From the NCBI RefSeq assembly GCF_047301505.1, contig NZ_CP154840.1:2728001-2792000 (forward strand): a stretch of DNA of 64,000 nt, written 5' to 3'. Below the pieces are notes generated by a model. The model saw only the letters and a list, made by a program, of their open reading frames with translations. It did not search any database and had not been told where the DNA came from. Positions within the stretch are counted from its first letter, which is position 1. Each line of letters starts with the position of its first letter. This document shows, piece by piece, positions 42,338 through 49,752 of this stretch. This DNA is from Lysinibacillus_B sp031181585 (lineage in GTDB: Bacteria; Bacillota; Bacilli; Bacillales_A; Planococcaceae). The position numbers were made by a program, and so were the translations under genes.

Positions 42338-42829
42338 ATGAAGAAATTACTGCGTGGAATGGGCATTGGTCTATTTTTGGCAGGCGCCACATTTACAGTA
42401 TTAGATTATATGGGCGAACCCCTTTCTCAGGGAACAGCAAAAAATGAACAAAAAGAACTCGCAGAGCTAAAACGGCAGCTGACTGATGCAAATAAAGAAA
42501 TTGCATCCTTGAAAGCATCTTCCCTGTCTACAGAAGAAATTTCACCTCAGGATGAGGAAACAGCAGAGCAGACTTCCTCTGCTAACAAAGAAGACACTGA
42601 AAAACCTACAACCGTTTCTGGAACCATCTATATTTATGAAGGAGTTTCGTTGTATGACATTGGTAAACAAGCCGAAGATTCAGGAATTATTCCAAATGGC
42701 CGAGAGCTAGAGCTTTTTTTATCAAAACCGGAGTATTCCCGTTCCATTCAAAAAGGACAGTTTGAACTAAATTCTGGTATGTCAATGGAAGAAATGGCCA
42801 GAACATTAACTGGAAAAACAGTAGAGTAA
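42338..42829 (+). CDS. MltG/YceG N-terminal-like protein without catalytic domain
   Basis: 163 residues. N-terminal membrane helix (7-24), a coiled-coil stretch (37-60), an acidic linker, then a LysM-like domain (about 95-160: YIYEGVSLYDIGKQAEDSG... MSMEEMARTLTGKTVE) resembling the substrate-positioning part of MltG lytic transglycosylases. The catalytic YceG domain is absent. Start follows the upstream stop directly, with GGAGG inside the end of that gene. Confidence 0.78.
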   Translation: MKKLLRGMGIGLFLAGATFTVLDYMGEPLSQGTAKNEQKELAELKRQLTDANKEIASLKASSLSTEEISPQDEETAEQTSSANKEDTEKPTTVSGTIYIYEGVSLYDIGKQAEDSGIIPNGRELELFLSKPEYSRSIQKGQFELNSGMSMEEMARTLTGKTVE

Positions 42830-42934
42830 GAATCGTTGAATCCGTAGCGGCTTTTCCTTTCGCTATCATAGTAAGATTGATGTAAACAAAGGGATAGTTT
42901 TTATTTTATAAATTTATCGTTCCATATTTATGAG

Positions 42935-42957
42935 AAGGGGGTTCCCCCCTTTTTTTT
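42935..42957 (+). terminator. Terminator of the 41891-42829 gene pair
   Basis: AAGGGGG-TTC-CCCCCTT stem followed by seven T; about 105 bases after the stop. Confidence 0.85.
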
Positions 42958-43031
42958 GTTCACTAAATTGTCAAAAAATATTATAATATAATAATAGATA
43001 CGATACCAAATATAGAAAGAAGAATTCGATA

Positions 43032-44237
43032 ATGCATATTCAGAAGGGATCTAAGGACTTTACCAAAGCAAACTTGGCTCTTTTTGCTGCTGGGTTATGT
43101 ACGTTTGCTAACCTTTACATCACACAGCCATTGTTACCTGTATTTTCAGATGAATTCGGCATTTCACCTGCTACAGCAAGCTTATCTTTATCAATAGCGA
43201 CTGTTATTTTATCGTTCAGCCTCATTTTATTTGGCTCCCTATCAGAAGCTTGGGGACGCAAAAACATTATGACCGTTTCTGTTATTGCTTCAGCTGTATT
43301 GACACTGATTTTAGCATACAGTCCATCTTTTGAATCGCTTCTTATATTACGTGCAGTCCAGGGCTTTGTTTTGGCTGGCGTTCCAGCCATTGCAATGGCT
43401 TACTTAGGCGAAGAAATGGAACCCTCCAGTCTCGGAGCAGCGATGGGACTTTACATAAGCGGCAACTCAGTCGGTGGACTCGTAGGACGAATTTTTATGG
43501 GAACAATGACGGATTTATTCACTTGGCGCATCGGCATCATTTTACTTGGTATTTTAAGCATTGTTATTAGTCTCTATTTTATATGGGCCCTACCGCCCTC
43601 TAGAAATTTTAAAGCCCGGCCACTGAATTTCGCTATACTCACAAAATCATTGCTACAGCATGTTAAGGACCCGGGACTTGTCAGTTTATTCGGTATTGCC
43701 TTTGTATTAATGGGCAGCTTTGTGACACTTTTTAATTACATAAGCTATAAATTGTTAGATGAACCGTACTCTCTCAGTGCCAGTATTGTTGGCTGGATCT
43801 TTATCGTCTATCTCGTAGGCACCTTTAGTTCGGCATGGTTTGGCAGCCTTTCCGACCGTTTTGGAAGACAACGTGTTCTTTTTGTCGGTATCCTGATCAT
43901 GTTCTCCGGAGCATTGCTGACGCTTCCAGTAAACCTAGTTATCAAAATTGCCGGAATTACCATTTTCACATTTGGTTTTTTCGGTGCTCATTCGATTGCT
44001 AGTGGAGGAGTCAGCTTCCGCGCGAAAAAGGACAAGGCGCAGGCATCCTCTCTTTACCTTTTTGCCTATTACTTCGGGTCCAGTGTTGGAGGCACAACAG
44101 GCGGTGTATTCTGGTACTACTACGGCTGGAATGGCATTGTCATTTTTATTTCCGGTATGCTCTTCATTGCATTAATTTTAGCTCTCAGCTACACCCTTAT
44201 ATCAAAAAAAGAGAACAACCCTAGTCACACTGACTAG
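43032..44237 (+). CDS. MFS transporter
   Basis: 401 residues, twelve hydrophobic segments. Motif A appears between segments 2 and 3 (FGSLSEAWGRKNIM) and again between 8 and 9 (FGSLSDRFGRQRVL). RAVQGFVLAGVPAIAMAYL is the fourth-segment region. This is the drug:H+ or sugar-efflux branch; the substrate is unknown. Its last codons form one arm of a bidirectional terminator shared with degV. Confidence 0.9.
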   Translation: MHIQKGSKDFTKANLALFAAGLCTFANLYITQPLLPVFSDEFGISPATASLSLSIATVILSFSLILFGSLSEAWGRKNIMTVSVIASAVLTLILAYSPSFESLLILRAVQGFVLAGVPAIAMAYLGEEMEPSSLGAAMGLYISGNSVGGLVGRIFMGTMTDLFTWRIGIILLGILSIVISLYFIWALPPSRNFKARPLNFAILTKSLLQHVKDPGLVSLFGIAFVLMGSFVTLFNYISYKLLDEPYSLSASIVGWIFIVYLVGTFSSAWFGSLSDRFGRQRVLFVGILIMFSGALLTLPVNLVIKIAGITIFTFGFFGAHSIASGGVSFRAKKDKAQASSLYLFAYYFGSSVGGTTGGVFWYYYGWNGIVIFISGMLFIALILALSYTLISKKENNPSHTD

Positions 44238-44245
44238 GGTTGTTC
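44213..44245. terminator. Bidirectional terminator inside the ends of the MFS gene and next to degV
   Basis: GAACAACCCTAGTC / GACTAGGGTTGTTC, perfect 14-bp stem with loop ACACT. The stem includes the MFS stop codon and reaches one base before the degV stop. Confidence 0.9.
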
Positions 44246-45097
44246 TTATTTTAATCGTACCCAGCTTAAGCCGAGTGTCCCCTCTCCTGCATGGACACCA
44301 ACAGCCGCCGAAAGCTGCGTCACAATGAATTCAATGGCCGGATAATCTTTCTGTAATTCTGCTTTCCATGCGTCAGCCCCCGTTTCATTATTGCAATGGA
44401 TAACGGCTACTTGTGCTACACCGGATTCCGTTACTGCTCTCTCTAATAGATGTTCAATCTCTTTTTTTGCCCTTTTATCTGCACGTACCTTCTTTGTCAC
44501 CACGCATGTCCCATCATCAATGTAAGAGATTACAAGTTTAATATTTAATAGATTACTTAAAAACATTGCTGTCCCGGAAACCCGCCCACTTTTATGAAGG
44601 TTCTCGAGACTTGCTGGGATGAAAGATAACTCTGAGCGCAAGCGTATCTTTTTTATCTCCTCAACAATCTGCTCAGGTGCTGCTCCCTGTTCTTCAAGCT
44701 CCATTCCCTTTTCCAGCATTTTCTGCATAGGAAACGATCCTATCTTTGCATCAATAGCATACGTTTTAAATCCTGCTTGCTCTGCTGCTATCGGGGCACT
44801 CGTTACAGTGCCTGATTGCTTAGAAGAGGTATGAACAGCAATGGCACAATCATAGCCGCTCTTCTTTAACTTTTCATAAAGTGCTACCTGTTCTCCAAAG
44901 TTTGGTTGAGATGTTTTAGGGTGAACTTTTGCATTTCGCAATCGATTATAAAACTCTTTATGTGTCATATCGACTGTTTCACGAAATGCTCCTTCTTCAA
45001 ATACTACATTTAAAGGTAAAACGTGAATATTATTTTCATTAATGAATTCTTGAGATAAAAATGCTGCCGTATCAGTAATCCAAGCAATCTTTGCCAA
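44246..45097 (-). CDS. DegV family fatty-acid-binding protein
   Basis: 283 residues. DegV-type proteins bind a fatty acid and some (FakB) present it to the kinase FakA. Visible: IAWITDTAAFLSQEF at the start, HPKTSQPNFGEQVALYEKL near 57, HTSSKQSGTVTSAPIA near 88, and ENLHKSGRVSGTAMFLSNLLN near 163. Monocistronic; a cre-like site and a 12-bp palindrome lie 50-80 bases upstream. Confidence 0.92.
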   Translation of the reverse strand: MAKIAWITDTAAFLSQEFINENNIHVLPLNVVFEEGAFRETVDMTHKEFYNRLRNAKVHPKTSQPNFGEQVALYEKLKKSGYDCAIAVHTSSKQSGTVTSAPIAAEQAGFKTYAIDAKIGSFPMQKMLEKGMELEEQGAAPEQIVEEIKKIRLRSELSFIPASLENLHKSGRVSGTAMFLSNLLNIKLVISYIDDGTCVVTKKVRADKRAKKEIEHLLERAVTESGVAQVAVIHCNNETGADAWKAELQKDYPAIEFIVTQLSAAVGVHAGEGTLGLSWVRLK

Positions 45098-45146
45098 CTT
45101 CTGTAATTCCCCTTGCTGTATAGATTTATGGCTTTAAATTTATAGA

Positions 45147-45178
45147 ATGAAAGCGTTTTCTACTAGTGACAATTGTCA
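45147..45178. promoter_or_regulatory. Cre-like site and 12-bp palindrome upstream of degV
   Basis: ATGAAAGCGTTTTCTA (45147-45162) matches the CcpA cre consensus except for the last CA. TGACAATTGTCA (45167-45178) is a perfect palindrome. Both lie between divergent degV and the OhrR-like gene. Confidence 0.4.
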
Positions 45179-45272
45179 TATACGAGCACTTTATTTATTA
45201 TCCAAGACATAATTTAGACATTTTTCTACCATAGATTTTGTAAAAATTTATTTTTTTCTTGGACTTAATTAT

Positions 45273-45306
45273 TTTACAAACAATTTTATATCGTATACGA
45301 TATAAA
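45273..45306 (+). promoter_or_regulatory. Promoter with overlapping 22-bp palindrome (operator) of the OhrR-like gene
   Basis: TTTACA (45273-45278), 17-base spacer, TACGAT (45296-45301). A perfect palindrome TTTATATCGTA/TACGATATAAA (45285-45306) covers the -10 element, 19 bases from the ATG: a natural repressor site. Confidence 0.7.
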
Positions 45307-45324
45307 TTGAGGTGAAAAATCATC

Positions 45325-45765
45325 ATGCAAAAATTGGAGCAACAACTTTGCTTTGAAGTGTATAAAGCAGCCAACCAATTTACCAAACTTTATGCGAAAA
45401 CATTGCAGCCATTTGGTTTAACGTATCCACAGTACCTTGTACTTTTGGCCTTGGGAGATGAAGACAGCCAAACAACGTCATCCCTTTGCGAGAAATTAGG
45501 GCTTGGAATCGGAACGTTAAATCCCGTTCTGCAAAAATTAGTCGAAAAAGACCTGCTAAAGAAAGAGCCCTCCACGAAAGACAAGCGGGCTTCCTATTTT
45601 TCACTTACCGAGACAGCCAGGGCTATGCAGCCAACCATTGAGCAGGCAATCGTTGAAAAGCTGTTTTGCTTCGATTTTATCTCTAGTAAAGGTCCGGCAT
45701 TAAAAGAACGTTTGCAGCAATTGAATGAATTTTTGGGAATGATGAACAAGGAGGAAACAATATGA
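45325..45765 (+). CDS. MarR family regulator, OhrR-like
   Basis: 146 residues. LEQQLCFEVYKAANQ near residue 4-18 has the single reactive Cys at the position of OhrR Cys15, followed by YAKTLQPFGLTYPQYLVLLAL, the OhrR core. The winged helix is KLGLGIGTLNPVLQKLVEKDLL with wing EPSTKDKRASYF. It likely senses organic peroxide and represses itself and the peroxidase gene, which it overlaps by 4 bases. AGGTG lies 11 bases upstream. Confidence 0.88.
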   Translation: MQKLEQQLCFEVYKAANQFTKLYAKTLQPFGLTYPQYLVLLALGDEDSQTTSSLCEKLGLGIGTLNPVLQKLVEKDLLKKEPSTKDKRASYFSLTETARAMQPTIEQAIVEKLFCFDFISSKGPALKERLQQLNEFLGMMNKEETI

Positions 45766-46232
45766 ACATTTACGACATTCAGGTAACAGCGGATTCAGGG
45801 GAAACATATAAGCTCGACCGCTATAAAGGAAAAACAATGCTCATTGTCAATACAGCAACGAAATGCGGGCTTGTTGGGCAATTTGAGGATTTAGAAGAAC
45901 TTTATAAAAAGTATGCAGATCGTGACTTTGTTGTATTAGGTTTTCCATCCAATCAGTTCAAACAGGAAGTCGGCACTGCTGACCAAGCCTCGCAAGCATG
46001 CCGTCTAACATACGGAGTTACATTTCCAATGCATGAAATTGTGAAAGTCAACGGCGATCAGGCGCACCCTTTGTTCCAATTAGTAACGGAAGAGACAAAA
46101 GGTTTGCTTGGCAAGAGTGTTAAATGGAACTTTACTAAGTTCTTGGTGGATAAGGAAGGCCACGTAGTAAAACGTTTCGGCCCGACTGATAAACCATCAA
46201 AATTCGAAAAGGAAATCGAAAAGTATTTATAA
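45762..46232 (+). CDS. Glutathione peroxidase family protein
   Basis: 156 residues. Thioredoxin fold; the peroxidatic Cys is in NTATKCGLVGQFEDLEELY near residue 36, the Gln in GFPSNQFKQEVG near 71-78, and the Trp in KWNFTKFLVDKEG near 125. In Firmicutes such enzymes usually use thioredoxin. Overlaps the OhrR-like gene by 4 bases and is followed by a strong terminator; a regulator-plus-detoxifier operon. Confidence 0.95.
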   Translation: MNIYDIQVTADSGETYKLDRYKGKTMLIVNTATKCGLVGQFEDLEELYKKYADRDFVVLGFPSNQFKQEVGTADQASQACRLTYGVTFPMHEIVKVNGDQAHPLFQLVTEETKGLLGKSVKWNFTKFLVDKEGHVVKRFGPTDKPSKFEKEIEKYL

Positions 46233-46239
46233 AAGAAGA

Positions 46240-46255
46240 CAAAGTAATTACTTTG
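46240..46255. other. Self-complementary 16-mer after the peroxidase gene
   Basis: CAAAGTAATTACTTTG, a perfect palindrome without centre spacer, 8 bases past the stop codon and before the terminator. It could be part of the terminator region or chance. Confidence 0.3.
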
Positions 46256-46260
46256 CCACA

Positions 46261-46310
46261 GGATGTAGACAAACTCAAAAATAGCAGGAGTTTGTCTACA
46301 TCCTTTTTTA
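46261..46310 (+). terminator. Terminator of the OhrR-like/glutathione peroxidase operon
   Basis: Perfect 16-bp stem GGATGTAGACAAACTC / GAGTTTGTCTACATCC with an 11-base loop, then TTTTTTTA. Confidence 0.95.
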
Positions 46311-46536
46311 TTAAAGGATTATAACGTGAAACGTCGCCTTCTCCTGAAAAATATTCATAATCGCTTAATACACGTTTTACATCTTCATATTTAAATACAT
46401 TCCAAGTATTCGACGTCTCACTGTAACTAACAGGCTCATTCAGCAGCATGTCCCTATACCAATTTAGCGGATGAAATTGTTCTGATCTCGATTGAAACTG
46501 TTTAATATCCTCAAATGAAATAACTTCCTGTTTCAA
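46311..46536 (-). pseudogene. Truncated cytochrome P450 (N-terminal fragment)
   Basis: From a TTG at 46536 (GGAGGAG 5-9 bases upstream) about 75 residues match the start of a Bacillus-type P450: SRSEQFHPLNWYRDMLLNEP, then NTWNVFKYEDVKRVLSDYEYFSGEG. Homology stops near 46311, where the frame runs into the peroxidase terminator. No haem-binding Cys, I-helix or other P450 part is nearby. The remainder, more than 300 residues, is gone, so this is a remnant. Its upstream palindrome survives. Confidence 0.85.
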
Positions 46537-46571
46537 AAGCTCTCCTCCCTCACCTTTTCGTCTGAAAAACA

Positions 46572-46603
46572 AATTACAGTACTCAAATTTGAGTACTGTA
46601 ATT
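46572..46603 (-). promoter_or_regulatory. Perfect 32-bp palindrome upstream of the P450 fragment
   Basis: AATTACAGTACTCAAA followed by its exact complement, no spacer. It lies 36 bases before the P450 start, where a repressor of the P450 gene would bind. No regulator gene adjoins it. Confidence 0.7.
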
Positions 46604-46842
46604 ACAAGGTTACTAATCATATCCTCTACAGTCAATGCGAGGAAAGTACTTCATTCGATTTTAGGTCTAATGGATATATAAGAAGGCTAGAGACATAAGA
46701 TTTTATGAAGGAGCAGCAGCTAAATTTGTGATACTTATATAGAGAACTTTAAAGGGAGCACATATTATATAGCCAATACGTACTCCCCCCATATTTTTGA
46801 CCTTTTATCATGCAAATTTTTTGCAAGCTTCTATGGTCTTTC

Positions 46843-47229
46843 CTATTTCACATGCAATTTCTTTTCACGAAAAACTTCCTGAGCGATTGTTAAGGCATTT
46901 TGAACACGCGGAAAACCGATATAAGGTACAAGCTGGAGCAACGCCTCGACAATCTCCTTCGGCGACAAACCAGCATGCAGCCCGCGTGTAATATGAGTCT
47001 TCGTTTGGGGTGCAGCTCCTTGCGTCACTACCGCTGTAATGACGACGAGTGCCCGCTTCTTTTTCCCCAGCCCTTCCCTTGAATAAATATCTCCATAGGC
47101 AAATTCAATAATCATTTTGCGCAGATCTGGTGCAATGTCAGCCAATGCATCTGATGCTACCATCTGCTTCAAAGCATCTTCTGTTACATAGTCTTTCATC
47201 GTTTCCATGCCCTTTTTAAAACGATCCAT
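46843..47229 (-). CDS. Carboxymuconolactone decarboxylase family protein
   Basis: 128 residues, all helical. RALVVITAVVTQGAAPQTKTHITRGL and SPKEIVEALLQLVPYIGFPR match the CMD domain (PF02627). The usual AhpD CxxC pair is absent (QGAAPQT at that position), so peroxidase activity is unlikely. ATG 47229 has GGGAGGG 6 bases upstream. The two ECF-module genes lie 23 bases upstream on the same strand, so it may belong to that operon. Confidence 0.88.
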   Translation of the reverse strand: MDRFKKGMETMKDYVTEDALKQMVASDALADIAPDLRKMIIEFAYGDIYSREGLGKKKRALVVITAVVTQGAAPQTKTHITRGLHAGLSPKEIVEALLQLVPYIGFPRVQNALTIAQEVFREKKLHVK

Positions 47230-47252
47230 CGTCATCCCTCCCCGTTTAAATT

Positions 47253-48104
47253 TTACCATAGTGGAGGTTGTTGTTCGTCACTTTGTGCGGAAAATCGTAT
47301 TGTATAAGAAAATAGATAGCCGAATGTAAAGACAGCATATAAGACAAAATAAATAATCATTAAATAAAATGAAATGCCTACACTTGGCATTAGCAGGCAT
47401 ATTGGCATCCAAAGAGCTTGAATAAGATACGAACTTTGATTTTTCTTTCTGTCATAGTACATTTTCTTTTTACAAGCATTACATTTTGCATCATAAATCA
47501 TGAAGCTCTTTTTCAGCATTTCCTTGTTTGTTAGTTCAATCCCGCAGTGCGGGCAATGCGCACGTTGCTCGTTGCGTGTCAGCAAGATTTGAATGAAAGA
47601 TGTGTTCGCGAATAAGAATATAACAAAGAAAAATTGTAAAAATTCGACAGGATCTTTCAAATCTGATGCAATCTGTGTCATAGCAAAGCCAAAACCAAGC
47701 AAACTAATAATCACCCAAATGATCCGATACGATTTTAAAAACCCAACTAGCCGCTGAACGAACGCTGCATTTTGCCAGCGTTTTACTTTAAGCAACGAAA
47801 CGACTGCTAGTGTATAGGCTGACATCATCAGAAGCAAGGTAAGGGTTAGCCAAATGATTTCTTCTATGGAAATTGCCTCATTTATCGTTTCTACAGGCGC
47901 TGCTGTTTGCTGTATCGCAGTACTCGGCTGTAGGGCCAGCCAGCCTGAAAACATAGCTAACAAAACAAAGGCTGGAAGTATGACTGACACATACGATTTC
48001 TTCTGTTTCTTTCCTGATTTTACATGATCGATCATTTGTTGTTTTTGAATTCCTGTTAGATGAAACTGATCTAATTCCCGTTTCCAATTATCTTGAATCG
48101 TCAT
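47253..48104 (-). CDS. Membrane protein with CxxC-20-CxxC zinc ribbon, partner of an ECF sigma factor
   Basis: 283 residues. A helical cytoplasmic N-terminus (1-36), membrane segments at about 37-55, 82-105, 125-145 and 155-170, then HCPHCGIEL and DAKCNACKKKMYY, two CxxC pairs 20 residues apart in a cytoplasmic loop, followed by two more membrane segments. This matches the TIGR04104 type 'cxxc_20_cxxc' proteins. It overlaps the sigma gene by 17 bases and starts 7 bases after GGAGGTG. Likely anti-sigma or sensor; inference. Confidence 0.8.
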   Translation of the reverse strand: MTIQDNWKRELDQFHLTGIQKQQMIDHVKSGKKQKKSYVSVILPAFVLLAMFSGWLALQPSTAIQQTAAPVETINEAISIEEIIWLTLTLLLMMSAYTLAVVSLLKVKRWQNAAFVQRLVGFLKSYRIIWVIISLLGFGFAMTQIASDLKDPVEFLQFFFVIFLFANTSFIQILLTRNEQRAHCPHCGIELTNKEMLKKSFMIYDAKCNACKKKMYYDRKKNQSSYLIQALWMPICLLMPSVGISFYLMIIYFVLYAVFTFGYLFSYTIRFSAQSDEQQPPLW

Positions 48105-48600
48105 TTGCTAACACCTCCCATTGTTGTTTCGGCAGCAGTTGTTTCAGCTTTTCTCTTCCCCGCTGCAGCCTTGTTTTCACTGTGGAAACAGGAACCTGGA
48201 GAAATTCCGCTACTTCACTTACCTGTAAATCTTCATAATAATAGAGAAGCAGCACCTCACGATATTTGACAGGAAGTTTTAATACCGCTTTTGTAATCTC
48301 ACCGCGTTCTTCTTTTTGCAACACACGATAGTCAGCTCCCCTGCTCGTTCCTGTCAATTGTTCTAACAAAGAAAACGTACGGTGTTTCCAGCTACGGAGA
48401 TAGTCGTAGCTCCTGTTGACAGTCATTTTAGTCAAATATGTTTTTAGGGAAGAACGTTCGTCAAAGCGATGGCTCGTTTGATAAAATTTCATAAATACAT
48501 CCTGCACAACCTCTTCGGCGGCACGTTCATCCTTTGTATAAATAAAAGCGACTCGGAACAAATAATCGCCATATGTATGAATCAACTGTTCAATTTCCAT
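48088..48600 (-). CDS. ECF-type sigma-70 factor
   Basis: 170 residues. Region 2: YGDYLFRVAFIYTKDERAAEEVVQDVFMKFY, split by charged residues; region 2.4: KTYLTKMTVNRSYDYLRSW. Region 4: LPVKYREVLLLYYYEDLQVSEVAEFL, then VPVSTVKTRLQRGREKLKQ. Resembles the SigV/SigW-type ECF class in overall design. No ECF promoter was found with confidence upstream. Second sigma/membrane pair in this window. Confidence 0.92.
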   Translation of the reverse strand: MEIEQLIHTYGDYLFRVAFIYTKDERAAEEVVQDVFMKFYQTSHRFDERSSLKTYLTKMTVNRSYDYLRSWKHRTFSLLEQLTGTSRGADYRVLQKEERGEITKAVLKLPVKYREVLLLYYYEDLQVSEVAEFLQVPVSTVKTRLQRGREKLKQLLPKQQWEVLANDDSR

Positions 48601-48792
48601 AGAGGACGCCTCCTTTCTTACCCTACAGACGGAAGAAATGACAACAAGGACTCATTTTAAAGAAAAAATTTATCTGACATTTAATTATCTTACACCCCAG
48701 CTGTCCTATTTCCACTAAGCTTACTTATTTAAAGAAAGATCAGCATTGCTTTTACCAAGATTCCACCACTTTAACAAAGTAAATGTTATCCA

Positions 48793-48829
48793 TTAAAAAG
48801 AGGTATATGCTCAGGATGCATATACCTCT
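48793..48829 (-). terminator. Terminator after the 48839-49171 gene
   Basis: AGAGGTATATGC / GCATATACCTCT, perfect 12-bp stem with a 7-base loop, then TTTTTAATGG on the minus strand. It probably ends the trpE-trpG transcript. Confidence 0.93.
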
Positions 48830-48838
48830 CTTCACTTG

Positions 48839-49171
48839 TTATGGCTCAAAGCTTTGCAACGCTGTCTGAGCAAGCTGTTGCAGCTCTCCCGGAATTAATG
48901 CAATTTGCTCAACCGCATTTGCTACGACTATTTTTGAATAAAACGGCAAGCGCGGTATAAGCTTTTGAAGCAGTATCTTCTGTAGAATAAAATCACCTGA
49001 AAGCAGCGCTTCTTCTATAAATACAGTACTTTCCGTTGGATATTGCAACAAAATTTCCAATGCACGCTCTTCATATTGATCATTCTCTAAAGCTTCCAAT
49101 AGCTTCGGGATATAAGGAGACACTTCTTCAGAAGATGCGTATTTCAAGCTCTCCATCCATTCGTATTCCAT
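48839..49171 (-). CDS. Hypothetical helical protein, HEAT-like
   Basis: 110 residues, acidic, no membrane segment. Paired helices (SPYIPKLLEALEND, ALEILLQYPTESTVFIEEALLS, LQKILLQKLIPRLPFYSK) suggest HEAT-type repeats; a distant likeness to DUF5071 is possible but not firm. It lies 11 bases after trpG and before a strong terminator, so it is likely translated from the trp T-box-controlled transcript. Function unknown. Confidence 0.65.
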   Translation of the reverse strand: MEYEWMESLKYASSEEVSPYIPKLLEALENDQYEERALEILLQYPTESTVFIEEALLSGDFILQKILLQKLIPRLPFYSKIVVANAVEQIALIPGELQQLAQTALQSFEP

Positions 49172-49182
49172 CTACTCCCTCC

Positions 49183-49752
49183 TTATACATATTGCAGAAA
49201 CGCTGCAACCATCTGCTTCCCAGCAAGGGTACCAATTGACTCTGGGTGAAATTGAAGCCCGAACACTGGATATGATTTATGCTGAATCGCCATGATTTCT
49301 CCATCATCGCTTGATGTCGCCAATATATCAAAATCTGAATGAAGTGTAGCGGGGTCGATAATCAAGGAATGATAACGCATTACTTCTACTTCTTCTTCCA
49401 AGCTTTCAAATAGACCTCGTTTTTCATACGTTAGCATACTTGTCTTTCCATGCATAATCGTACTCGCACGGACGATGTCACCCCCAAAAGCCTCTCCAAT
49501 TGCCTGATGTCCAAGACAGATGCCTAAAATAGGGTACTCCTTATAAAGCTCCCTAATAATTTGTACGGTAATTCCTGCATCCCTCGGAGCACCGGGGCCT
49601 GGCGACAATACAATGGCTTCTGGCTGCATTCGACGGATTGCTTCAATTGTTAACTCATCATTGCGGATGACTTTTACTTCAGAACCCTGTGAAGCAATTT
49701 GATGATAAAGGTTATATGTGAAGGAATCATAATTATCGATCAGGAGAATCAT
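49183..49752 (-). CDS. trpG: Anthranilate/aminodeoxychorismate synthase glutamine amidotransferase
   Basis: 189 residues. Class I glutamine amidotransferase: LIDNYDSFTYNLYHQ at the start, LSPGPGAPRDAG near 50, the nucleophile in GICLGHQAIGEAFGG near residue 78, and the catalytic His/Glu in LQFHPESIGT near 168. It supplies ammonia to TrpE. In Bacillales such a subunit (PabA/TrpG) can serve both anthranilate and p-aminobenzoate synthesis; position next to trpE and T-box control favour TrpG. Overlaps trpE by 4 bases. Confidence 0.93.
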   Translation of the reverse strand: MILLIDNYDSFTYNLYHQIASQGSEVKVIRNDELTIEAIRRMQPEAIVLSPGPGAPRDAGITVQIIRELYKEYPILGICLGHQAIGEAFGGDIVRASTIMHGKTSMLTYEKRGLFESLEEEVEVMRYHSLIIDPATLHSDFDILATSSDDGEIMAIQHKSYPVFGLQFHPESIGTLAGKQMVAAFLQYV

